In this document: one piece after another, positions 49,454 through 58,552 of the stretch | Layout: each line of letters opens with the position of its first letter | Position numbering within the stretch: position 1 is the first letter of the stretch | Assembly (NCBI RefSeq): GCF_049803835.1 | Contig: NZ_JBNAGK010000001.1 | Span: 434,001 to 498,000 of the forward strand | Direction of reading: 5' to 3' | From: Pacificoceanicola sp049803835 | GTDB lineage: Bacteria; Pseudomonadota; Alphaproteobacteria; Rhodobacterales; Rhodobacteraceae | Length of the DNA: 64,000 bases | The notes under the pieces: model-generated | Told to the model about the DNA's origin: nothing | Databases searched by the model: none | Seen by the model: only the letters and a program-made list of their open reading frames with translations | Program-made: the position numbers and the translations under genes

Positions 49454-52261
49454 ATGGGCGAGAATTTCGGCAAGGGGTGCCACCTGCACCTGATCGACGG
49501 ATCGGCCTATATCTTCCGGGCGTTCCATGCCCTTCCGCCTTTGACGCGTAAGTCAGACGGGCTGCCCATCGGGGCGGTCAGTGGTTTTTGCAACATGCTG
49601 CAACGCTACATCGAGGAGAACACCGGCCCCGATGCGCCGACGCATGTGGCGGTGATCTTCGACAAGGGCTCGCACACCTTCCGCAACGACATGTACGACC
49701 TCTACAAGGCCAACCGCGAGGCCATGCCGGAGGACCTGCGCCCGCAGATCCCGCTGACCCGCGAGGCGACGATTGCCTTCAACATCGCCTGCAAGGAGAT
49801 GGAAGGCTTCGAGGCGGATGACATCATGGCCACGCTGGCCCGGCAGGCCCGTGAGGCGGGCGGGCGGGTGACGATCCTGTCGTCGGACAAGGACCTGATG
49901 CAGCTTGTGGGCGATGGTGTCGAGATGCTCGACCCGATGAAGAACAAGCGCATCGACCGCGAGGGGGTCGAGGAGAAATTCGGCGTTGGCCCGGAGCGGG
50001 TTGTCGATGTGCAGGCACTGGCGGGCGACTCCGTGGACAACGTGCCGGGCGCGCCGGGTATCGGCATCAAGACCGCCGCCTTGCTCATTAACGAGTTCGG
50101 CTCGCTCGAGGAGCTTCTCGACCGCGCCGAGGAGATCAAGCAGCCGAAGCGGCGGCAGGTGCTGATCGAGCACCGGGCGCAGATCGAACTGTCCAAGAAG
50201 CTGGTGAAGCTGGACGAGGACATGGACCTGCCCTTCACGCTGGACGATCTGGAGGTGCGCGAGCCGGTGGCGGAGGACCTGCTGGCGTTCCTGACGAAGA
50301 TGGAATTCCGCACCCTGACGAAGCGGGTCTCGGACAAGCTTGGCGTCGAGGCCCCCGCCATCCCGGACACCACGCCAGAGGGCGCGAACCCGCCGGAGGA
50401 GGCGCCGGAATGGCCGGCCATCGACCCGGAGAAATACGACTGCGTCTCGGACATGGCCGCTTTGGAGACGTGGATCGCGCAGGCGCGGGAGCGCGGGTAT
50501 GTCGCCGTGGACACGGAGACGACGGGTCTCAACGAGATGGCCTGCGACCTCGTCGGCATCTCGCTTGCGGTGATCCCGGGGCAGGCCTGCTACATCCCGC
50601 TGACCCACCGCGCCAGCGCCACGGATGACCTCTTTGGTGGAGATGAGTTGGCCGAGGGTCAGCTCAAGCTGAACGATGCTCTGGATGCCTTGAAGCCGCT
50701 ACTGGAAGACCCGGCGGTGCTGAAGATCGGCCAGAACATGAAGTATGACGCGAAGATCTTCTCGCGCTACGGCATCGAGGTCGCGCCGATCGACGACACG
50801 ATGCTGATGAGCTACGCGATGAACGCGGGTCTGCACGGGCACGGTATGGACACGCTGGCGGAGCGGTATCTGTCGCATACTCCCATTCCGATCAAGGACT
50901 TGCTCGGTTCGGGCCAGAAGCAGATCACCTTCGACCGGGTGCCGATTGCCGATGCGGTGAAATACGCCGCCGAGGATGCGGACGTGACGCTGCGCCTGTG
51001 GCTGACCTTCAAGCCGCAGCTGCACCGGGCGAAGGTCACGCGGGTCTACGAAGGGCTCGAACGCCCGCTGGTGCCGGTCCTCAAGCAGATGGAAATGGCC
51101 GGGGTGAAGGTGGACCGCGAGGTGCTCTCGCGCATGTCCAATGCCTTCGCGCAGAAGATGGCAGGGCTGGAGGCGGAGATTCACGAACTGGCGGGGGAGA
51201 GTTTCAACGTCGGCTCTCCGAAGCAGCTGGGCGAGATCCTCTTCGACAAGATGAGCCTGCCCGGCGGCAAGAAGGGCAAGACCGGGGCTTATGCCACTGG
51301 CGCGGACATCCTTGAGGATCTGGCGACGGAGCATGACCTGCCCGCCCGCGTGCTCGACTGGCGGCAGCTGAGCAAGCTGAAGTCGACCTACACCGACGCC
51401 TTGCAGGAGCATATCAACAAGGAGACGGGCCGCGTCCACACCTCCTACAGCATCGCCGGGGCGAACACCGGGCGGCTGGCGTCCAACGATCCGAACTTGC
51501 AGAACATTCCTGTCAGAAGCGAGGAAGGCCGCCGTATCCGCGAAGCCTTCGTCGCCGATACGGGCAAGGTTCTGGTCTCCCTCGACTATTCCCAGATCGA
51601 GCTGCGCATCCTCGCGCATATGGCGGATATTCCGGCCCTGAAGGACGCCTTCCGCGACGGGCAGGACATTCACGCGATGACCGCCTCCGAGATGTTCAAC
51701 GTGCCGATGGACGAGATGACGCCGGACATCCGGCGGCAGGCGAAAGCGATCAACTTCGGCGTAATCTACGGCATTTCCGGCTTCGGCCTCGCCCGCAACC
51801 TGCGTATTCCGCGCGCCGAGGCGCAGGGCTTCATCGACCGCTACTTCGAGCGTTTCCCGGGCATCAAGCAGTACATGGACGACACGATTGCCTTTGCGAA
51901 GGAACACAAGCGGGTCGAGACGCTGTTCGGGCGGGTGATCCACACGCCGGAGATCGGCGCGAAGGGGCCGCGGGCGGGCTTTGCCCAGCGGGCCGCGATC
52001 AACGCGCCGATTCAGGGCACGGCGGCGGACATCATCCGCCGCGCGATGATCCGGATGCCGGAGGCGATTGCCGGGCTGCCTGCAAAGATGCTGTTGCAAG
52101 TCCATGACGAACTGATCTTCGAAGTGGACAAAGGCGCGGCGGAGGATCTGATCGGAGTCGCCCGCGACGTGATGCAGGGCGCGGCGGAGCCGGTGGTGAA
52201 GCTGGACGTGCCGCTGATCGTCGACGCCGGGCAGGGCCGCAACTGGGCCGAGGCGCATTGA
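49454..52261 (+). CDS. polA: DNA polymerase I
   Basis: This 935-residue protein has all three PolA activities. The 5' nuclease domain (residues 1-300) includes LIDGSAYIFRAFHAL and SVDNVPGAPGIGIKTAA. The 3'-5' exonuclease (about 330-530) keeps DTETTGL and NMKYDAKI, and LSHTPI. The polymerase domain has motif A LDYSQIELRILAHM, motif B RRQAKAINFGVIYGISGFG and motif C LLQVHDELIFEV. It fills gaps and removes RNA primers. It is preceded by GGGAGA and its stop overlaps the next gene. Confidence 0.97.
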   Translation: MGENFGKGCHLHLIDGSAYIFRAFHALPPLTRKSDGLPIGAVSGFCNMLQRYIEENTGPDAPTHVAVIFDKGSHTFRNDMYDLYKANREAMPEDLRPQIPLTREATIAFNIACKEMEGFEADDIMATLARQAREAGGRVTILSSDKDLMQLVGDGVEMLDPMKNKRIDREGVEEKFGVGPERVVDVQALAGDSVDNVPGAPGIGIKTAALLINEFGSLEELLDRAEEIKQPKRRQVLIEHRAQIELSKKLVKLDEDMDLPFTLDDLEVREPVAEDLLAFLTKMEFRTLTKRVSDKLGVEAPAIPDTTPEGANPPEEAPEWPAIDPEKYDCVSDMAALETWIAQARERGYVAVDTETTGLNEMACDLVGISLAVIPGQACYIPLTHRASATDDLFGGDELAEGQLKLNDALDALKPLLEDPAVLKIGQNMKYDAKIFSRYGIEVAPIDDTMLMSYAMNAGLHGHGMDTLAERYLSHTPIPIKDLLGSGQKQITFDRVPIADAVKYAAEDADVTLRLWLTFKPQLHRAKVTRVYEGLERPLVPVLKQMEMAGVKVDREVLSRMSNAFAQKMAGLEAEIHELAGESFNVGSPKQLGEILFDKMSLPGGKKGKTGAYATGADILEDLATEHDLPARVLDWRQLSKLKSTYTDALQEHINKETGRVHTSYSIAGANTGRLASNDPNLQNIPVRSEEGRRIREAFVADTGKVLVSLDYSQIELRILAHMADIPALKDAFRDGQDIHAMTASEMFNVPMDEMTPDIRRQAKAINFGVIYGISGFGLARNLRIPRAEAQGFIDRYFERFPGIKQYMDDTIAFAKEHKRVETLFGRVIHTPEIGAKGPRAGFAQRAAINAPIQGTAADIIRRAMIRMPEAIAGLPAKMLLQVHDELIFEVDKGAAEDLIGVARDVMQGAAEPVVKLDVPLIVDAGQGRNWAEAH

Positions 52262-52950
52262 TCTTCGGGCTGAGGGTCGATGCAGACTCGCAGGATTGGG
52301 TCTTCGAGAGTTTTCACTGGGCCATCGACGAAGGATTATTGACGGCGAACACCCGCCTGATCCTTCCGACCAAAGCCAATTTCCCGGCTCCGAGCGAGCC
52401 GAAACGTGCCGCACCTGCGCTGGTTGCGGCGATCCAGAGGCATTTGAACATCGACGTTCCGGTCGAGGTGGTCCCGCTTGATGCGCTGCCGGCGCAGTAC
52501 CGGATCGACTACAACGCGCTGAGCGGTATCGGCGGGACGTGGTCGTCCGATGGCAAGACGACGGTGATTGCCTATGATCTGGCGGCTGCGGACCGGCCGC
52601 TCGGGTTCCTGTCGACGCTGGTGCACGAAGTCATGCACCAGCGCCTGCACATGACCCGAAGCGAAATGCCGGGCGGTCCGGAGGCCGAGGAGCTTTCGAC
52701 GGACCTGCATTGCATAACGACCGGGTTCGGAGCCATCCAGCTGGCCGGTGCGGAGCAGGTTGGCTGGCAGGGCTACCTGCGTCAGGAAACCCGGGCCTTC
52801 GCGCTTCGGCTGTTTCTCGAGTTGACGGGGGAGGCGATGCCCGACCTGCCGCCACGCTCTGCAAAAATGGTGCGTCAGGCGGCAAAGCTGCTGACAAAGC
52901 GGTTGCCGGATGTCCAGAGCCTGCGCGGCCGCCTTCGCGGCGGGCCTTAG
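52258..52950 (+). CDS. uncharacterised protein with HExxH metal motif, coupled to polA
   Basis: This 230-residue protein begins at a TTG overlapping the polA stop (TTGA), with GAGG just upstream; no better start is visible. It contains TLVHEVMHQRL, an HExxH zinc motif preceded by hydrophobic residues, and a strand-rich first half, so it may be a minimal metallopeptidase or a relic. No signal peptide or membrane helix is seen. A third zinc ligand cannot be placed. It overlaps the end of the convergent subtilase gene by four bases. Confidence 0.65.
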   Translation: MIFGLRVDADSQDWVFESFHWAIDEGLLTANTRLILPTKANFPAPSEPKRAAPALVAAIQRHLNIDVPVEVVPLDALPAQYRIDYNALSGIGGTWSSDGKTTVIAYDLAAADRPLGFLSTLVHEVMHQRLHMTRSEMPGGPEAEELSTDLHCITTGFGAIQLAGAEQVGWQGYLRQETRAFALRLFLELTGEAMPDLPPRSAKMVRQAAKLLTKRLPDVQSLRGRLRGGP

Positions 52951-54134
52951 TCCAGGCTGCTTCGCGGCACCCGCACGAGCCCCTCGCCCCGGTCGAACAT
53001 TCCCAGACCCGGGGCCAGCCCTTCCAGGGTTGCGGACCCCATGAGCGCCGTGCCCAGCGTTTCGGCGGTCACAGGCTCTCCGGCTTCTTGCAGTTTCTCG
53101 ATCCACAAGGCCGCGACGCCGAGGGCGTGCGCCATGGCCATGGAACTGCCGTTCAGGCTGCGCACGCCATCTCCGGCGCTGGCGGAGATGATCCCGACGC
53201 CGGGAGCGGTGAGAAAGGGACCACGATTGCTGAACGGCGCGGGGGTGAGCCCCGCCTCGCCGGGCCCGAGCGCGCCCACGGTCAGCACTCCGCGGGCCGC
53301 CGCGGGCGAACTGGGCCCGGAGTCGAACTGCGGCGAGATGGTGCGCAGGCTGTCGTTGCCGACCGCCGCGACAATGAGGGGCCGCCGGGCCGGGTCCATC
53401 AGGCGCAGCAGATGCTCGACCACCCGCAGATTGCCGCGATGGGCGTGCACCGCCTCCTGCGTGGCGAGGGGCAGGGGATACCCCTGATCCTGGAAGGCTT
53501 CGATCTGTGCCGTGGTGTCATAGCTGAGGGCAAAGCCGACCGCCTGCGCCCCCTGCTCGTAGGCCCAGAGCAGCGCCCGGAGAAAGCCGTCGGAGGTGCC
53601 CTGTCCGGCATCGCTCAGAGCCTTGGCGACAATCAGCGAGGTCATCCCACGCGCGACTCCGATCCGCACGCCGCCCATGTCCCGGCCCAGCACGGTTCCC
53701 GCGAGATGGGTGCCATGGCCGTTCACGTCCTCCAGCCCGGTTCCGACGAAATCCCGGGTCGTCAGGGACAGCTTCCTGAAACACGGATGCCTGGCGTCGA
53801 TCCCGGTATCGAGCAGGGCAATCCGGGCGCCGCGTCCGGTGCGTTGTGTCCGGTCCGCCCCGACCGCATTGATGCCCCATCCTGGCACGAGGTCGTCCGA
53901 CCGCACCTCGTCCATCGGTTCCGGTGCGATCTGGCGGGTCGGCATCGCCGGGGTCAGCGCAAGGAAACCGGGGTCCTTCTCCAGCTCGGCGACCTCGGGC
54001 GGGGTCAGGGAGATCACGCGAATCTCCGGGTCCCCGGGCTGATCCGGTGCGGACGGGCTGAGCGGCCGGAGTCCGGGCATATTCGACCTGCGCCATGAGC
54101 AAGACTTGTCGCGCAGGACAATGTAGCGGGTCAT
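52947..54134 (-). CDS. subtilisin-family (S8) serine peptidase, intracellular-looking
   Basis: This 395-residue peptidase has the S8 catalytic triad: D109 (LLDTGID), H140 (NGHGTHLAG) and S331 (LNGSSMAMAH), with N260 (AAVGND) in the oxyanion hole. The first 80 residues resemble a short I9-type propeptide. No signal peptide is present, so it is either cytoplasmic or exported by another route. It is convergent with the HExxH gene and 93 bases downstream, in transcription terms upstream, of nothing on its strand. Substrates unknown. Confidence 0.87.
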   Translation of the reverse strand: MTRYIVLRDKSCSWRRSNMPGLRPLSPSAPDQPGDPEIRVISLTPPEVAELEKDPGFLALTPAMPTRQIAPEPMDEVRSDDLVPGWGINAVGADRTQRTGRGARIALLDTGIDARHPCFRKLSLTTRDFVGTGLEDVNGHGTHLAGTVLGRDMGGVRIGVARGMTSLIVAKALSDAGQGTSDGFLRALLWAYEQGAQAVGFALSYDTTAQIEAFQDQGYPLPLATQEAVHAHRGNLRVVEHLLRLMDPARRPLIVAAVGNDSLRTISPQFDSGPSSPAAARGVLTVGALGPGEAGLTPAPFSNRGPFLTAPGVGIISASAGDGVRSLNGSSMAMAHALGVAALWIEKLQEAGEPVTAETLGTALMGSATLEGLAPGLGMFDRGEGLVRVPRSSLD

Positions 54135-54227
54135 GAAATGCTCCGAAGAATAGCCTTGTCGCCAAGGCTACTCCCGGAATGCGTGAATCCCAAACACCCT
54201 CTGCGTGAACCGCGCGTTAAATCTGTA

Positions 54228-55220
54228 TCAGATCAGGCCGCGCTGGCGGAACAGCGCCTGCATGTTGGCCTCGGGGCGTGGCCCGATATGGCTGATCACC
54301 TCAGAGGCGGCGACGCAGCCCATCCGGCCCGCCGTCTCCATGTCGCGGCCCGTGGCGAGGCCATAGAGGAAGCCGGCGGCGAACTGGTCGCCTGCGCCGG
54401 TGGCGTCGACGGGGACAACCTTGGTCACGGGAATGTCCGTGCGCACGCCGTCCTTAATGATGGTGACGCCATCGCCGGAGCGGGTGCAGACCAGCAACGG
54501 GCAGATCGCGGACACGGCGGCGAGGTCAGCCTCCAGATCGTCATTGCGGAACAGCGATCGGATCTCGGCCTCGTTGCCGATGACGTAATCCATCTCGTTC
54601 TCGATGAGCGTGAGGAAGTCGTCGCGATGGCGTTCGACACAGAAAGGGTCCGAGATGGCGATACCGGCCATGCCACCGGCGGCGCGGCAGGTGCGGGCAG
54701 CCTTAAGGAAGGCTTCCTTGCCCTTCGGCTTGTCGAAGAGGTAGCCTTCGAGGAAGACGATCTCGGCCTGTCCGGTCACCGCCTCGGACACGTCGTCCGG
54801 GCCCAGTTCGGAAGAAATCCCCAGATATGTGTTCATCGACCGCTCGCCGTCGGGCGAGACGAAGATCATGCTGCGCGACGTCGGCAGCTCGCCCCCCGGC
54901 ACCGGCGGATTGACGAAGTCGATGCCCTCCTTGGTCATCGCCTCGGCATAGAAGCGCCCCAGCGCATCGTCATGCACCCGACCGATGAAGGCGGTGGAGA
55001 GACCGAGCGTGCCGACGCCGGCAATGGTATTGGCGACGGAGCCGCCCGGCGTCTGCACCCGGTCCTTCATCGCGGCATAGAGCGTCTGGCCCCGGGCCTG
55101 TTCGACCAGTTGCATGATGCCCTTCTCGATTCCCATCAGGTCGAGAAAGGTATCCTCGGCGCGGCTTATGACATCGACGACGGCGTTGCCGATGCCGATG
55201 ACCTTGTATTTCTTGCTCAT
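54228..55220 (-). CDS. PfkB-family carbohydrate/adenosine kinase
   Basis: This 330-residue ribokinase-fold enzyme phosphorylates a sugar or nucleoside hydroxyl with ATP. It starts KVIGIGNAVVDVI, has TPGGSVANTIAG for substrate binding, and the catalytic VDATGAGDQFAAGF near residue 280. The pattern is that of adenosine kinase in alphaproteobacteria, but fructose or inosine kinases are close. It overlaps the nth stop by four bases, so both share a transcript. Confidence 0.88.
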   Translation of the reverse strand: MSKKYKVIGIGNAVVDVISRAEDTFLDLMGIEKGIMQLVEQARGQTLYAAMKDRVQTPGGSVANTIAGVGTLGLSTAFIGRVHDDALGRFYAEAMTKEGIDFVNPPVPGGELPTSRSMIFVSPDGERSMNTYLGISSELGPDDVSEAVTGQAEIVFLEGYLFDKPKGKEAFLKAARTCRAAGGMAGIAISDPFCVERHRDDFLTLIENEMDYVIGNEAEIRSLFRNDDLEADLAAVSAICPLLVCTRSGDGVTIIKDGVRTDIPVTKVVPVDATGAGDQFAAGFLYGLATGRDMETAGRMGCVAASEVISHIGPRPEANMQALFRQRGLI

Positions 55221-55861
55221 GCGGTTTTGTCCTCGAACTGGCACAGGTCCGCGATCAGGCAGGCCTTGCACTTCGGTTTGCGGGCGACGCAGATATAGCG
55301 TCCGTGAAGGATCAGCCAGTGGTGGGCGTGCTGCTGGAAGTCGACGGGGATGTGATCCTCGATGGCGCGCTCGACGGCGACGACATCCTTGCCCGGGCAG
55401 ATACCGGAGCGGTTGCCGACGCGGAAGATATGCGTATCCACCGCTTGCGCCGGGTAGCGCCACCACATGTTAAGCACCACATTCGCCGTCTTGCGTCCGA
55501 CGCCGGGCAGGGATTCCAGCGCGGCGCGGGAGCAGGGGACCTCGGATCCGTATTGCTCGACGAGGATCTGGCTGAGTTTGATGACGTTCTTGGCCTTGTT
55601 GCGGAACAGGCCGATTGTCTTGATATGCTCGATCACGCCCTCCTCGCCGAGGGCGAGCATCTTCTCCGGCGTGTCGGCGATCTGGAACAGCTTTTCCGTC
55701 GCCTTGTTCACCCCGGCATCGGTCGCCTGCGCGGACAGGGCGACAGCCACGACCAGCGTGTAGGCATTCACATGGTTCAACTCGCCTTTCGGCTCCGGCT
55801 CGGAGTCCCGGAAGCGGGTGAAGATCTCGCGGATCGTGTGATAGTCGAGCTGCTTTGCCAT
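55217..55861 (-). CDS. nth: endonuclease III
   Basis: This 214-residue DNA glycosylase/AP lyase removes oxidised pyrimidines. The helix-hairpin-helix LPGVGRKTANVVL carries the catalytic Lys, AVDTHIFRV the catalytic Asp, and four cysteines spaced C-x6-C-x2-C-x5-C near the end (CVARKPKCKACLIADLC) hold the 4Fe-4S cluster. I begin it at 55861 where the family starts. It is followed by the kinase gene. Confidence 0.96.
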   Translation of the reverse strand: MAKQLDYHTIREIFTRFRDSEPEPKGELNHVNAYTLVVAVALSAQATDAGVNKATEKLFQIADTPEKMLALGEEGVIEHIKTIGLFRNKAKNVIKLSQILVEQYGSEVPCSRAALESLPGVGRKTANVVLNMWWRYPAQAVDTHIFRVGNRSGICPGKDVVAVERAIEDHIPVDFQQHAHHWLILHGRYICVARKPKCKACLIADLCQFEDKTA

Positions 55862-56053
55862 GGGCGCGGGTATGGCCCGCAATTGCGTTCTGGGCAAGAC
55901 TGACTGTGTCGCAAGGCAATTTTGCCCTGACATTGCGCGTGTTTCGGGCATTGCGGTGGCTGACACAAAATTTGCGCGGTCGGTCTGCGGCGTCAGCCTG
56001 CGTTTTATGGTAAGAGAGGTCTATTCGAAAAATCGTTACAGGGGGACTCTTGG

Positions 56054-56746
56054 ATGAGAGGTATTGCATCTATTGCCGCACTTGCGGGCGCTTTGGCACT
56101 TGGGACGGCAGCACAATCGGCGACATTGGCGGGATATCCGGCACCGGGCGGGACGAGTTATTCCAGTTCGGATTTCGCGTTCAGCAATTATGGACCAAAC
56201 ACCGGCACAGCCACGTGGACCTATTCCGGTTTCGATCCGTCTGCATGGGATCAGCTGTGGTGGGGCTTCGAGGATCTTGAACTGGCCATGGATGGCGCAA
56301 TCGACTCGGCGGGCGAAGCGATGAGTCTTGCCTCCATGTCCGGTGCGACCATCGTCTACGAGGGGGTCACCTCGGTCCTTGCCGGTCCGGTTTACACCCG
56401 GGCGGTTGCGACGATCATCAGCGGCGGCTCCGACTGGATAGATCCGACTACGGTCGGCATCACAAGTCCGACCATCTTCGCCGTCAGCGAAGTCGACGGC
56501 ACGGTGCCGTTTGTCGTGACCTTCGCCGTGACGGCAAGTGGCACTTACGACGCGGGCGGGGCGGGCTATGTTCCTTGGTTCAACTACTTCGACCCGAATA
56601 CCGGGCCGACAGAGGACGGCAATTCGCGCACCAGCTACTACCGCAATTTCTACTACACCGCAGCCGTTCCGGTGCCCGCAGGGCTGCCTCTGCTGCTTGG
56701 GGCGATGGGCGCTCTGGCCCTGCTCCGGCGGCGCAAACCAGCCTGA
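56054..56746 (+). CDS. exported protein with VPLPA-CTERM sorting signal
   Basis: This 230-residue protein has a signal peptide (residues 1-22) and ends in VPVPAGLPLLLGAMGALALL followed by RRRKPA, a VPLPA-CTERM signal: motif, membrane helix, Arg cluster. Proteins with this tail are handled by exosortase (XrtD/XrtH-type) systems and placed on the cell surface or released. The middle is Ser/Thr/Gly/Tyr-rich beta structure without a known domain. AGGGGG lies nine bases before the ATG. No exosortase is in the window. Confidence 0.85.
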   Translation: MRGIASIAALAGALALGTAAQSATLAGYPAPGGTSYSSSDFAFSNYGPNTGTATWTYSGFDPSAWDQLWWGFEDLELAMDGAIDSAGEAMSLASMSGATIVYEGVTSVLAGPVYTRAVATIISGGSDWIDPTTVGITSPTIFAVSEVDGTVPFVVTFAVTASGTYDAGGAGYVPWFNYFDPNTGPTEDGNSRTSYYRNFYYTAAVPVPAGLPLLLGAMGALALLRRRKPA

Positions 56747-56812
56747 CAAACCGCAGGAAACGGGTCGCGGATGGGGTGTGTTCGGGTAGACTGGTTCTCA
56801 AAGGAGACAGCC

Positions 56813-57655
56813 ATGCCCAAAGACGACGCCCCGTCCTACCATTACCAGGTCATGCGCCGCGCCATCGACGCGGTTGATACTCTTGGCCCGCAGGCGACGC
56901 TGGACGATCTCGCCGGCGAGATCGGCATGAGCCCGGCGCATTTCCAGCGGCTGTTCAGCAAGTGGGCCGGGGTGTCGCCCAAGCGGTATCAGCAGTACCT
57001 GACCCTGAGCCACGCCAAGCATCTGCTGCAGCAGAAGTTCACCATGCTCGACGCGGCGCATGAGGCGGGGCTGTCTGGTGGCGGCAGGCTGCATGACCTC
57101 TTCCTGCGCTGGGAGGCGATGAGCCCCGGCGAATACGCCCGCATGGGCGCGGGGCTGACGATTTTCTGGGGCTGGTTCGAAAGTCCGTTCGGCCCGGCCC
57201 TGGTCATGGGCACGGACAAGGGCGTCTGCGGCATCGGCTTTGCCGCGGAGACCACGGCGGAGGCCACAATGGAAGATCTCGTGGGGCGCTGGCCCAAGGC
57301 GACCTTCGTCGAAGATCCGATGCGCCTGCGGCCCTGGGCGCTGCAGGCCTTCGGCGTGACGCAGGACGGCCCCTTGCCGCTCTACCTCATCGGAGCACCC
57401 TTCCAGATCAAGGTCTGGGAGGCTCTCATGCGCATTCCCTCCGGCCACGTCACCACCTATTCGGAAATCGCCGAGGCCATCGACCATCCCAAGGCCGTCA
57501 GGGCCGTGGGCACCGCCGTGGGGCGCAACCCGATCAGCTACCTGATCCCCTGCCACCGCGCCCTGCGCAAATCCGGTGGGCTGGGCGGCTATCACTGGGG
57601 CCTGCCGGTGAAACGCGCGATCCTGGCCTGGGAGGCTGCGCGGGAAGACGCCTGA
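56813..57655 (+). CDS. AraC-type HTH fused to methylated-DNA-[protein]-cysteine S-methyltransferase
   Basis: This 280-residue protein combines an AraC helix-turn-helix domain (residues 13-110: TLDDLAGEIGMSPAHFQRLF) with an MGMT domain (about 115-275) bearing the alkyl-acceptor C247 in IPCHRALRKSGG. It resembles the C-terminal two thirds of Ada, but the N-terminal zinc/phosphotriester-sensing domain is missing. It can therefore repair O6-alkylguanine and may bind DNA, but not by the Ada Cys38 switch. AAGGAG precedes the ATG at 56813. Confidence 0.92.
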   Translation: MPKDDAPSYHYQVMRRAIDAVDTLGPQATLDDLAGEIGMSPAHFQRLFSKWAGVSPKRYQQYLTLSHAKHLLQQKFTMLDAAHEAGLSGGGRLHDLFLRWEAMSPGEYARMGAGLTIFWGWFESPFGPALVMGTDKGVCGIGFAAETTAEATMEDLVGRWPKATFVEDPMRLRPWALQAFGVTQDGPLPLYLIGAPFQIKVWEALMRIPSGHVTTYSEIAEAIDHPKAVRAVGTAVGRNPISYLIPCHRALRKSGGLGGYHWGLPVKRAILAWEAAREDA

Positions 57656-57791
57656 TCCGGTCTGATCCGAGGCAATGGGCGGAGGCTTGCCGATTTCAGC
57701 GTGACTTCGGTTGTCCCCGAGCCATTGTTATTGAATATCAGACCGAACCGACCCCATGAATGCGGGGCAAATAACCTGAGAGGCAACTCCC

Positions 57792-58460
57792 ATGATCCGG
57801 GCAAACTCCCCGATTCTTCTGGCCCTCGTGGCTGCACTTGGCCTGAGCGCCTGCACCACCGGCCCCTTGATCAGCGAAAACGATCCCAACCGTCAGGCCA
57901 AGCAAGGCGCGCTGATCGGCGCCGGTCTTGGCGCCATCACCGGCCGTCTGGCAGGTGGCAGCGATGTGGGCGAACGCAACCGCGCCACCGTCGCCGGTGC
58001 GCTGGTGGGCGCGGCCGCCGGTGCGGCTATCGGCAACCAGCTCGACAAGCAGGAAGCCGAACTGCGCTCGCAGCTTGGCAACAACGTCGATATCCGCAAC
58101 ACCGGCGACCGCCTGATCGTCACCATGCCGCAGGACATCCTGTTCGCCACCGACAGCGCGTCCCTGCGCCCGACGCTGGTCTCCGACCTGCGCGACGTGG
58201 GCCAGTCGCTGCTCGCCTATCCGAACACGACGGTGCAGGTCATCGGCCACACCGACAGCGACGGCGACGCCAGCTACAACCAGAATCTCTCGCAGCGCCG
58301 TGCTCAGGCCGTCGCCAACGTGCTGGTGTCCGAGGGCGTGTCCAGCGGCCGCATCGCGGTCATCGGGCGCGGCGAGGATCAGCCCGTGGCGTCCAACCTG
58401 ACGCCGGAAGGCAAGGCTCAGAACCGCCGGGTCGAGATCGTGATCCTGCCGAACGCGTAA
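57792..58460 (+). CDS. OmpA-family outer membrane lipoprotein
   Basis: This 222-residue protein has a lipoprotein signal with lipobox LSAC (residues 18-21), then two glycine-zipper segments (GALIGAGLGAITG and VAGALVGAAAGAAIG), and a C-terminal OmpA domain (about 105-222) with the peptidoglycan-binding IGHTDSDGDASYNQNLSQRR. It should link outer membrane and cell wall, like YiaD/Pal-type proteins. A hairpin terminator follows. Confidence 0.93.
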   Translation: MIRANSPILLALVAALGLSACTTGPLISENDPNRQAKQGALIGAGLGAITGRLAGGSDVGERNRATVAGALVGAAAGAAIGNQLDKQEAELRSQLGNNVDIRNTGDRLIVTMPQDILFATDSASLRPTLVSDLRDVGQSLLAYPNTTVQVIGHTDSDGDASYNQNLSQRRAQAVANVLVSEGVSSGRIAVIGRGEDQPVASNLTPEGKAQNRRVEIVILPNA

Positions 58461-58487
58461 CCTGCGCGCTTCTGCACGGCAGACTTG

Positions 58488-58513
58488 CAACGCCGCGGCT
58501 TGCCGCGGCGTTG
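58488..58513 (+). terminator. strong hairpin after the OmpA lipoprotein gene
   Basis: CAACGCCGCGG (58488-58498) pairs perfectly with CCGCGGCGTTG (58503-58513) around CTTG, 28 bases beyond the stop, with TTGCATTGT following. This is the best Rho-independent terminator in the window. Confidence 0.7.
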
Positions 58514-58552
58514 TTGCATTGTACGTCTAGGCTGCAAACAGGGAGTATCGAC

